From contig USAD01000178.1 of assembly GCA_900552415.1 (NCBI GenBank), positions 1-5,985 on the forward strand: a stretch of DNA of 5,985 nucleotides, written 5' to 3'. Below the pieces are notes generated by a model, which did no database searches, was not told the DNA's origin, and saw only the letters and a program-made list of their open reading frames with translations. This DNA comes from an uncultured Parabacteroides sp. (lineage in GTDB: Bacteria; Bacteroidota; Bacteroidia; Bacteroidales; Tannerellaceae). Positions 1 to 5,910 of the stretch are shown here, in pieces (position 1 is the first letter of the stretch; each line of letters starts with the position of its first letter). Made by a program: the position numbers and the translations under genes.

Positions 1-747
1 TCTTCGGAGACTGACATCCGCCTGATCAGCATTGCAGGAGGAACAAAGAACAATGTTATTTCAAGTGAGTGTAAGGCAGAGATCCTTGTGGCGAAAGAAG
101 ATGCTGATAAAGTAAAAGCTTCTGTTGCAGAGTTGAAAGCAACATGGGACAAGGAGTTCCTTGGAAAAGAACCGGGACTTACTGTGGATGTTGAAGAAGA
201 AAGTGTATCTGGTGTGGCAGTTATGAACGCGGAGAGTACAAAACGTGTGATCACATATTTTGTAATCTGCCCGAACGGAGTACAGTGTTATGACCGTGAA
301 CTGGAAGGGCTGGTTGAAACTTCCCTGAATCTTGGTATTGTAGAAACGACTAAGGACGCTGTAAAACTTGAAAGTCTTGTAAGAAGTTCTATGGAGAGTA
401 AGAAAGCAGATATGAAAGAAATCCTGGATACTTGTGCACAGGCTGTCGGAGCTAACGGAAAGGTGCAGGGTGGATATCCTGCATGGGAGTACAAAGTAGA
501 TTCCGAACTTCGCAAAGTAATGGTAGAGACATTCGTAGAGCAGTATGGAAAAGAACCGGTTGTATCTACCATTCACGCCGGACTGGAGTGTGGACTTTTC
601 CTTGAGAAATATCCATACCTGGATATGATCTCATTCGGACCGACACTGCGTGATGTCCATTCGCCTAACGAGCGGATTGAGATCAAGACGGTAGGTCTGT
701 GGTGGCAACACCTGATCGAGCTTTTGAAAAGCATCCCGGCTAAATAA
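1..747 (+). CDS. pepD: Aminoacyl-histidine dipeptidase (Xaa-His dipeptidase), C-terminal half, 5' partial
   Basis: Cytosolic metallodipeptidase of the M20 family (carnosinase/PepD type), which cleaves dipeptides such as Xaa-His. The frame is open from base 1, so the gene begins upstream; 248 codons are present against roughly 480-490 residues in complete members, so the first metal ligands and the catalytic Glu lie outside. Visible in order (residues counted from base 1): an SIAGGTKNN segment near 11-18, the end of the inserted lid domain; CPNG and VETSLNLG in the middle; IHAGLECG with His192; and ISFGPTLRDVHSPNER with His220, the expected C-terminal metal ligand. The tail ending IPAK matches the E. 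coli PepD ending as I recall it. A GTG at 88 is not a start, because family-like sequence continues upstream of it. Codon use (GAA, AAA, GTA, GGA) differs from the downstream genes and fits strong expression. No clear terminator follows the TAA. Family assignment is secure. Confidence 0.93.
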   Translation, partial: SSETDIRLISIAGGTKNNVISSECKAEILVAKEDADKVKASVAELKATWDKEFLGKEPGLTVDVEEESVSGVAVMNAESTKRVITYFVICPNGVQCYDRELEGLVETSLNLGIVETTKDAVKLESLVRSSMESKKADMKEILDTCAQAVGANGKVQGGYPAWEYKVDSELRKVMVETFVEQYGKEPVVSTIHAGLECGLFLEKYPYLDMISFGPTLRDVHSPNERIEIKTVGLWWQHLIELLKSIPAK

Positions 748-774
748 AATCTGACTCGATCATAATTATAATTA

Positions 775-869
775 AACGGTACGTAAGCATTGGCAAGTAT
801 CGACATTGGCCAACTCGTAAGAAGTTCCCAATAGATTCCTACGCAAATAAAACCAGCTTACGTACCGTT
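775..869. repeat. 95-bp element bounded by perfect 14-bp inverted repeats (candidate invertible segment)
   Basis: The left arm AACGGTACGTAAGC (775-788) is the exact reverse complement of the right arm GCTTACGTACCGTT (856-869), with 67 bp between. Pairing stops cleanly at both ends of each arm. The arms contain the palindrome TACGTA. The spacer holds a direct repeat CATTGGC (788-794 and 804-810) and a palindrome TTGGCCAA (806-813). Bacteroidales genomes carry many short invertible promoter segments flanked by such repeats, and the arm loosely recalls the ACGTWCGT core of the B. fragilis Mpi sites. However, the segment is short, I see no convincing promoter inside it, and no recombinase gene is in the window. 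Alternatives are a small miniature transposon (no clear target duplication seen), a long-loop RNA structure, or a binding site. The repeat itself is certain; its role is not. Confidence 0.5.
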
Positions 870-886
870 ATTTATCTTGAAGCTTT

Positions 887-964
887 TCATACAATAAAAA
901 GCCCTAGTTCCTCAACAAAACCATCCTGTTCGTACAACCAAAGCGCCGCTTCATTAAAATAATT
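887..964 (-). pseudogene. Possible remnant of a GNAT acetyltransferase C-terminus
   Basis: Between an in-frame stop at 965-967 and a TGA at 887-889, the minus strand encodes 25 residues containing NEAALWLYEQDGFVEE. This closely resembles the acetyl-CoA-binding end of GNAT N-acetyltransferases, where N-x-x-A-x-x-LY-E-x-x-GF is typical. No start codon fits, no GNAT-like sequence lies upstream in any minus-strand frame, and the protein stops only eight residues after the GF pair, whereas real GNAT proteins usually continue. If it is a remnant, both ends are lost and the operon promoter now lies directly beside it. The stretch is short enough that chance resemblance is a real alternative. Confidence 0.3.
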
Positions 965-987
965 TTAAATTCTTGAAAAAAATACAT

Positions 988-995
988 TATTTTTG
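988..995 (+). promoter_or_regulatory. Bacteroidetes-type -7 promoter box upstream of the operon
   Basis: TATTTTTG is a full match to the Bacteroidetes sigma-ABfr -7 consensus TAnnTTTG, in an AT-rich setting about 100 bases before the lipoprotein start. A TTG at 973-975 is only 12 bp upstream, closer than the usual spacing of about 20 bp, so the -33 box is weak or absent. Transcription would start near 1000-1004 and leave a leader of about 95 bases. It is the only good match in the gap and so the probable operon promoter. Confidence 0.5.
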
Positions 996-1007
996 CCGCA
1001 TAATAAA

Positions 1008-1069
1008 ATGAGAGTTCCTGCGTTTTACTCATAAACCTTGTATTTGGGGAGTCTCTCATCTACCCCAAA
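1008..1069 (+). promoter_or_regulatory. Structured 5' leader of the operon: two mutually exclusive stem-loops
   Basis: TTTGGGG (1043-1049) pairs perfectly with CCCCAAA (1063-1069) around a 13-nt loop. The loop contains CTCTCAT (1053-1059), which is an exact complement of ATGAGAG (1008-1014) near the expected transcript start. The two helices would have to exclude each other or form a pseudoknot. ATGAGAG is also the beginning of an eight-codon frame (1008-1034, MRVPAFYS then TAA). No T run follows either hairpin, so this is not a standard attenuator. Any regulation would act through translation, mRNA stability or Rho. The pairing is visible; a function is inference. Confidence 0.3.
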
Positions 1070-1098
1070 AGGGATTAACAAAACAAACAAACTTAATA

Positions 1099-2580
1099 AT
1101 GAAAACATTCACGAACATATTTCTGCCATTTATCATCATTACATTTCTTACGCTTTCAGCATGTGACGAATTAGACGATCATTATGCGACCAATCCGGCC
1201 TACCGGCTCAGTTTCTCGACCGACACGTTGGCATTTGATACCGTCTTCTCGACTGTTGGTTCGACCACCAAGCAATTAATGATTTACAACAAGAATGATG
1301 AGCCACTCAACATAGAATCCATTCTTTTGGCCAGTGGTGAGACAACGGGATTCCGCATCAATGTTGACGGACGTAAAGGCAGTACATTCAACAATGTCAG
1401 CATCCTCGAACAAGACAGTATGTACGTGTTCGTAGAGGTCACGGTCAACCCAAACAATGGGAACCAGCCCCTACTCGTACAAGATTCCATCCTGTTTCAA
1501 GTCAACGGCAACAGGCAATCGGTCCTGCTGGAAGCTTACGGGCAAGATGTCCATTTATATAAAGGAGGAAAAACATTCGACCGTGACACAACCTTACCTG
1601 CCGACAAGCCATATTTGATCTATGATAGCCTTACCGTATCCAAAGGCGCCAAGGTAACCATCGCACCCGGCGCGACCTTTTATATGCACAACAAGGCAAA
1701 CTGGATCATACATGGCGCGATTGAGGCCGTTGGTACCGTAGAGCAACCGATCCTTTTCCGGGGTGATCGTCTGGACGATATCCTGGAGAATACCCTGTCC
1801 TACGATAATACGCCCGGACAATGGGGCGGTATATTCTTAAAGTCGGACAGTTACGAGAACAGGCTTGAGAACGTGATTATCCGGAGCGGGACAAGTGGCC
1901 TCACCTGCGAGCTCTCTACTCCCGACCAACCGAAATTGACAATCCTCAATTCCAGGATTACAAATATGAGCGAAAACCTGTTGAGCGCCATCAACTGCGA
2001 TATCACGGCGGTCAATAGCGAATTCACCAATGCGGGAGGAAGTGTCATGACCTTGATCGGCGGACAATACGAATTCACACATTGTACGATCGCCAATTAC
2101 ATGAGCTTAACTCAGCGCAATGGCGGTTCCGAGACGACATTACCCAGCAAGACACTCTATCTGCTGAACAACGCGACCGTCAACAAAAGCGGGCCTTATC
2201 CCATCACGAAAGCTCACTTTTACAACTGTATCATTGATGGAAGCTTCACTGCGACCGATAACTTTCAGGATAACGGGGAGATCGCCATCTCTTCCGGAAA
2301 GGACTTGACCCGTGCCAACGAGACAGAAGATTTTGATTATCTCTTCGATCACTGCCTGCAGAATCAAGATAATTTCATGATCTTGGGGGGCGAAGAAAAC
2401 CATTATAAATACGATTTCCGGCTAGCGGCGGATACGGTACCGGAGGTTGGAGCAGCCGACAAGACGATCAGCGAAAAATATCCAACGGACTTTTATGGGA
2501 TTAACCGGCTTGAAAGTCCTTATGGTCCCTCGATCGGTGCCTATGAATACGTCCCACTAGAAGAGGAGAAGACAAATTAA
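1099..2580 (+). CDS. Surface-exposed lipoprotein with Ig-like and right-handed beta-helix domains
   Basis: 493 residues. Residues 1-22 are a lipoprotein signal with the lipobox LSAC and lipidated Cys22. The mature protein starts CDELDD; an acidic stretch next to the cysteine is the type of signal that sends Bacteroidetes lipoproteins to the cell surface. Residues about 35-150 look like a beta-sandwich (choice-of-anchor/Ig-like). Residues about 170-335 form a right-handed beta-helix, shown by LTVSKGAKVTIAPGATF, then AIEAVGTVEQPILF, WGGIFL and regular short repeats. The C-terminus carries VPEVGAAD and GPSIGAYEY, a motif common at the end of such helix proteins. No catalytic residues of a pectate lyase or other polysaccharide enzyme can be pointed to, so binding or a structural role is as likely as catalysis. 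It is first in the operon, with no Shine-Dalgarno sequence, as usual in this phylum. Domain type is well supported; specific function is unknown. Confidence 0.88.
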   Translation: MKTFTNIFLPFIIITFLTLSACDELDDHYATNPAYRLSFSTDTLAFDTVFSTVGSTTKQLMIYNKNDEPLNIESILLASGETTGFRINVDGRKGSTFNNVSILEQDSMYVFVEVTVNPNNGNQPLLVQDSILFQVNGNRQSVLLEAYGQDVHLYKGGKTFDRDTTLPADKPYLIYDSLTVSKGAKVTIAPGATFYMHNKANWIIHGAIEAVGTVEQPILFRGDRLDDILENTLSYDNTPGQWGGIFLKSDSYENRLENVIIRSGTSGLTCELSTPDQPKLTILNSRITNMSENLLSAINCDITAVNSEFTNAGGSVMTLIGGQYEFTHCTIANYMSLTQRNGGSETTLPSKTLYLLNNATVNKSGPYPITKAHFYNCIIDGSFTATDNFQDNGEIAISSGKDLTRANETEDFDYLFDHCLQNQDNFMILGGEENHYKYDFRLAADTVPEVGAADKTISEKYPTDFYGINRLESPYGPSIGAYEYVPLEEEKTN

Positions 2581-2609
2581 ATCAGAAACAGAAACCAAGA
2601 CCAACCACT

Positions 2610-3641
2610 ATGATACGTTTTTTCTCACTACTTCTTCTCCTGACGATTCACGAAAAGGCTTGTGCCCAAACGCCCAGGCCTTTTCGGGTCATGTTTTATA
2701 ATGTAGAGAATTTCTTCGATGTCATCGATAATCCAGAGACCGATGATGATGAGTTTACTCCCGAAGGGCTTCGTCATTGGCACTATGGACGTTATTATCA
2801 TAAGCTTAAACAAATCTCCAAGGTCATCACCGCAGCTGGAGAATGGGACACGCCCGCGATCGTGGGACTTTGTGAAATAGAGAATGATTCAATCCTGGAC
2901 CACTTGACCAGGCGTACACCGCTTCGGAGACAAGAATACAAATACCTGTCGGCCCAAACGAATGACCCTCGGGGCACACGTGTCGCCCTGCTCTATCAAA
3001 GAGATCGCTTCAGGTATCTTCATCATGAGTCACACGCCATCCGGTTCTCACGGAAAAAACATAAGGAGACACGCCATATCCTGCACGTCGCCGGCCAGAT
3101 CACCCCTTCCGACACGCTCGATCTATTCGTTATCCATTTCCCATCCCGCTACGGCGGAGAGAAAGAAAGCGAAAGAGACCGGATGGATGCCGCCACCACC
3201 CTACGCCACCTTGCCGACTCCATTTTAAGTCGCCGGCAAACCGCACGCCTCATCATCATGGGCGACTTTAACGATACGCCACAGGACAAGAGTCTAAAAA
3301 ACATATTGACCCGTCCAAAAGGCTTGACCAACCTATTCGCCAGCCGTAACGGTCTCCAACCACCCGGTACGCACAAGTACCAAGGTCGTTGGAGCCAATT
3401 GGATCAAATAATCGTCAATGAGGATCTTTTGGGCAAAGACCCGGTCTTTCGTTTCCAAGAAGGGAGCGCCCTGATCTTCCGGCCCCATTTCCTGTTCACG
3501 AACGATAAGACCTGGCGAGGCCAACGCCCTTTCCGGACATATCACGGTTATCGTTATGAAGGAGGCTTCAGTGACCATCTGCCCATCCTGGCGGATTTTA
3601 CCATCGGTCCATTTCTACCAAAAGAACATTCGGAAAACTAA
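2610..3641 (+). CDS. Secreted endonuclease/exonuclease/phosphatase (EEP) family protein
   Basis: 343 residues, in the DNase I/exonuclease III-like metal-dependent phosphoesterase fold. Residues 1-19 form a signal peptide with cleavage after ACA (Ala19), so the enzyme acts in the periplasm or outside. The full EEP motif series is present: FYNVENFFD (Asn31, Glu33), GLCEIEN with the metal ligand Glu89, VIHFPSR (His176), IIMGDFND (Asp219, Asn221), SQLDQIIV (Asp265), and GFSDHLPI with Asp322 and the general base His323. All key residues are intact, so it should be active. The family acts on nucleic acids, phosphoinositides or other phosphodiesters, and the sequence does not tell which; secretion favours extracellular nucleic acid or a phosphate-containing envelope component. 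It starts 29 bp after the lipoprotein gene and is probably co-transcribed with it. The ATG at 2610 is chosen because it gives an intact signal peptide. Confidence 0.9.
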   Translation: MIRFFSLLLLLTIHEKACAQTPRPFRVMFYNVENFFDVIDNPETDDDEFTPEGLRHWHYGRYYHKLKQISKVITAAGEWDTPAIVGLCEIENDSILDHLTRRTPLRRQEYKYLSAQTNDPRGTRVALLYQRDRFRYLHHESHAIRFSRKKHKETRHILHVAGQITPSDTLDLFVIHFPSRYGGEKESERDRMDAATTLRHLADSILSRRQTARLIIMGDFNDTPQDKSLKNILTRPKGLTNLFASRNGLQPPGTHKYQGRWSQLDQIIVNEDLLGKDPVFRFQEGSALIFRPHFLFTNDKTWRGQRPFRTYHGYRYEGGFSDHLPILADFTIGPFLPKEHSEN

Positions 3642-3652
3642 AAGCTGTTTTA

Positions 3653-3660
3653 TATTTTCG
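3653..3660 (+). promoter_or_regulatory. Weak possible internal -7 box before the phosphatase gene
   Basis: TATTTTCG matches the Bacteroidetes TAnnTTTG box except for one base. It sits in the 40-bp gap after the EEP gene, 21 bases before the phosphatase ATG. No clear -33 TTTG lies about 20 bp upstream. It could give the last two genes separate expression, but an AT-rich gap matching by chance is just as likely. Confidence 0.22.
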
Positions 3661-3681
3661 CGTACAAATAAAAACGAACAG

Positions 3682-4197
3682 ATGATCACGCTCTATTTAG
3701 CCCGTCATGGGCAAACCGAAGAGAACAATGCCCATATTTTCCAAGGGCACCTGCCTGGAAAATTAACACAGGAAGGTATTGCCCAAGCGATAAAGTTAGG
3801 TCAAGAATTACAGACTGTCCCTTTCGATCGCATTGTGCATAGCGACTTGGAACGAGCACGCCTAAGCGCGGAGTTGATCCGTGGCGACCGAGCTATTCCG
3901 ACTTGCCCTTCCATCTTACTGCGTGAAATTGATTGGGGCAGCTGGACCGGCCAAACCATCAGTGAAGCCAAACGGACCGCCCGCCCAACCGACGCGGAAA
4001 GTGAGGAGATGCTTTACGAACGGGCCAAACGCTTCGTCGCCTTCCTGAAGAAGAATTTTGACGGGGAAACGATCCTGGCCGTCGGACATGGCATGATCAA
4101 TCGCCGTATCGTTGCCGCCATCCAAGGATTGCCCCCCAACGAAGTCCGTACTGTTCCCCGTTTCGAGAACTGCGAATATCGGATACTAAATTTATAA
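3682..4197 (+). CDS. Histidine phosphatase family protein (phosphoglycerate mutase-like)
   Basis: 171 residues with no signal peptide, hence cytosolic. The N-terminus ITLYLARHGQTEEN carries the RHG motif, with the nucleophile His9 that is phosphorylated during catalysis and Arg8 in the phosphate pocket. SDLERAR supplies Arg58, LREIDWGSWTG supplies the likely acid Glu82, and VGHGMINR supplies the second catalytic histidine, His136. These four define the superfamily. The frame extends upstream to an ATG at 3556 inside the EEP gene, but I chose 3682 because it puts the RHG motif at the usual distance from the start and avoids an 86-bp overlap encoding unrelated sequence. At 171 residues it is slightly shorter than most members. 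Relatives include alpha-ribazole phosphatase (CobC), PhoE-like broad phosphatases and mutases; no cobalamin gene is nearby, so the substrate is left open. It lies 21 bp before the peptidase gene, in the same operon. Confidence 0.9.
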   Translation: MITLYLARHGQTEENNAHIFQGHLPGKLTQEGIAQAIKLGQELQTVPFDRIVHSDLERARLSAELIRGDRAIPTCPSILLREIDWGSWTGQTISEAKRTARPTDAESEEMLYERAKRFVAFLKKNFDGETILAVGHGMINRRIVAAIQGLPPNEVRTVPRFENCEYRILNL

Positions 4198-4218
4198 TAC
4201 CCCTAATAATCCAGACAA

Positions 4219-5910
4219 ATGACCTATTTCAACATCCTCAAACATATTGTAGCCTCTTTATTGATCATGAAAGGATCGCTCTTGCCGGCACTGGCGCAAG
4301 AGCTGCGCAACCCTTTTGATTTTCCGATCCTTCTTAGCGCCAATTTCGGCGAGTTGAGAAGTAACCATTTCCACTCTGGCCTGGATTTCAAGACGCAAGG
4401 AGTCGAGGGCAAGCCGATCCATACGGTTCAAGAAGGTTATGTCTCACGCATATCCGTCAGTCCTTGGGGGTATGGCAACGCGCTATACATCAACCATCCG
4501 GACGGAACAACAACGGTCTACGGCCACCTGAAACAGTTTTCAAAAAAAATCGCCGATTATGTCAAGCGCGAGCAATACAAGCAAGAGAGTTTCAAGGTAA
4601 ACCTGACTCTCAATCCCAATGAGATCCCCGTAGAAAAGGATGAGATCATCGCCTTAAGTGGCAATACGGGCAGTTCGGGTGGCCCGCACCTGCATTTCGA
4701 GATTCGAGACACCGAGAGCGAAGAGGTTCTCGACCCAATGGATTTTTACATCGACCAGATTACCGATACCCGGGCGCCCCGCGTACATGCCATCATGGTC
4801 GTACCGCGGGAAGGGAAAGGGGTGGTCAATGGCCAAGAGGATAAAATCATCCTGAAACCCGTGACCAAGAACGGGAAAACGACCTTGGAAGCGCGGTTGG
4901 AAGCCTGGGGGGAAATCGGTCTGGCGATTCGTTGCGACGACCAGATGGATAAGACCACCAACATCTACGGCGTAAAGGATATCTTGTTGACCGTTGATAC
5001 CCAAAAAGTATACCATTGTCATATAGACCGTTTCTCATTCGATGAAACCCGATATATCAACAGCCTGACCGATTACGCCGAGTGGCGTAATCACAATACC
5101 ATATTCGTCAAGAGCTTTATTGATCCGGGGAATCGTCTACCATTCGTCGAGGGAAACGATCGGGGTTTTATCACCATTAATGAAGTTCGGAAATACGAAC
5201 TGACTTACCGTCTTACCGACGCGTTTGGTAACTCGACCATCTTGACCTTTCATATCCAAGGAAAAGAGCAAACTATTCCGAAAGAGGATCAGAGTGACAA
5301 GAACTATTTCCATTGGGGAAGCGACAACCGCTTCGGCGCAAAAGGTATCCGACTTTACATTCCCAAAGGAAACCTCTACGACGATCTTCACTTTCATTAC
5401 GCTGTCCGTCGTGACATCAACGCCTTGTCTGACCTCCATATCCTTCATGACCAACCGGTTCCTTTACACCATAAGGCCAAACTCTCACTATTCATCCAAA
5501 AGGATACACTCGAAAACAAACGACAGTATGGCGTCGTACGTTTTCGTAAAAAAGGAATTATTTGGGTAGGAGGCGTTTACCGGGACGGACGGGTTGACGC
5601 GGATATCCAGGAGTTAGGTAGCTACAGCGTACGGGCAGATACGAAAGCGCCCACGATCACTCCTTTGAACGCGGCGAATTGGCTCAAGCGTAATCGGATC
5701 TCCCTGAAACTATCCGACAACCTGAGCGGTGTCGAGTCTTATCGGGGTGAGATTGACGGAAAATACGCCCTATTCGAGATGAATAACCGATCAGTCATCT
5801 CGTATACACTTGATCGGGAACGCCTGACTAAGGGAGCTCACGTTTTGCGAGTCACGGCGACGGACGCTTGTGGCAACGAATCAGAATATACCTATCATTT
5901 CACTTGGTAG
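4219..5910 (+). CDS. Secreted M23 family metallopeptidase (peptidoglycan endopeptidase type)
   Basis: 563 residues. A signal peptide covers residues 1-26, with cleavage after ALA before Gln27. The LytM/M23 catalytic domain spans about 35-175 with all elements intact: HSGLD (zinc ligands His52 and Asp56), YGHL (His103), SGNTGSSGGPHLHFEI (catalytic His157, zinc ligand His159). Between YGHL and the GNTG motif lies a lysine-rich insert of about 35 residues (105-140), longer than in minimal LytM domains and, as I recall, usual in Bacteroidales homologues. Residues about 180-470 are a beta-rich region I cannot name. Residues 476-563 look like a C-terminal Ig-like domain (LSDNLSGVESYRGEIDGK, then LRVTATDACGNESEYTYHF). 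Family members cut peptide cross-links or stems in murein in the periplasm, or activate amidases. It is the last gene of the operon. Its TAG directly abuts the end of an antisense group II intron, so whether the original C-terminus is intact depends on where the intron entered. Confidence 0.92.
   Translation: MTYFNILKHIVASLLIMKGSLLPALAQELRNPFDFPILLSANFGELRSNHFHSGLDFKTQGVEGKPIHTVQEGYVSRISVSPWGYGNALYINHPDGTTTVYGHLKQFSKKIADYVKREQYKQESFKVNLTLNPNEIPVEKDEIIALSGNTGSSGGPHLHFEIRDTESEEVLDPMDFYIDQITDTRAPRVHAIMVVPREGKGVVNGQEDKIILKPVTKNGKTTLEARLEAWGEIGLAIRCDDQMDKTTNIYGVKDILLTVDTQKVYHCHIDRFSFDETRYINSLTDYAEWRNHNTIFVKSFIDPGNRLPFVEGNDRGFITINEVRKYELTYRLTDAFGNSTILTFHIQGKEQTIPKEDQSDKNYFHWGSDNRFGAKGIRLYIPKGNLYDDLHFHYAVRRDINALSDLHILHDQPVPLHHKAKLSLFIQKDTLENKRQYGVVRFRKKGIIWVGGVYRDGRVDADIQELGSYSVRADTKAPTITPLNAANWLKRNRISLKLSDNLSGVESYRGEIDGKYALFEMNNRSVISYTLDRERLTKGAHVLRVTATDACGNESEYTYHFTW

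Larger units (their letters stand above)
748..1098. other. Intergenic region between pepD and the operon
   Basis: A 351-base stretch with no intact gene. From left to right it holds a 95-bp element bounded by perfect 14-bp inverted repeats (775-869), a possible acetyltransferase scrap on the minus strand (887-964), a very AT-rich block around 951-994 ending in a Bacteroidetes-type -7 box (988-995), and a leader of about 100 bases with two alternative stem-loops. The open frames crossing it on the minus strand show no family features, apart from the short scrap listed separately. No tRNA, no riboswitch I recognise, and no T-run hairpin for pepD. Confidence 0.7.

Noticed and set aside
88..747. 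A separate small gene starting at GTG 88
   Set aside because: The frame is open to base 1 and the upstream codons encode the expected PepD segment (SIAGGTKNN), so this is an interior codon of a longer gene.
1..747. Recent transfer of pepD, suggested by codon use unlike the operon
   Set aside because: The bias toward AAA, GAA, GTA and GGA is what highly expressed housekeeping genes often show, and nothing mobile flanks the visible end except the ambiguous inverted repeat.
775..869. Intrinsic terminator of pepD
   Set aside because: A 67-nt loop and no T run after the right arm do not fit an intrinsic terminator.
771..873. Integron attC recombination site
   Set aside because: The ends have AAC and GTT in the right orientation, but the rest of the RYYYAAC and GTTRRRY cores does not fit, and a perfect 14-bp arm is unlike the imperfect attC structure.
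973..975. TTG as the -33 box of the operon promoter
   Set aside because: Only 12 bp separate it from the -7 box, whereas Bacteroidetes promoters have about 20 bp.
3556..3681. An upstream extension of the histidine phosphatase frame starting inside the EEP gene
   Set aside because: The 42 extra residues resemble nothing, are the out-of-frame reading of the EEP C-terminus, and would push the RHG motif far from the N-terminus.
4654..5022. Long minus-strand open frame of 122 codons inside the M23 gene
   Set aside because: It lies wholly within a gene whose reading is certain from catalytic motifs and has no recognisable domain; it is a shadow frame, like the others inside the operon genes.
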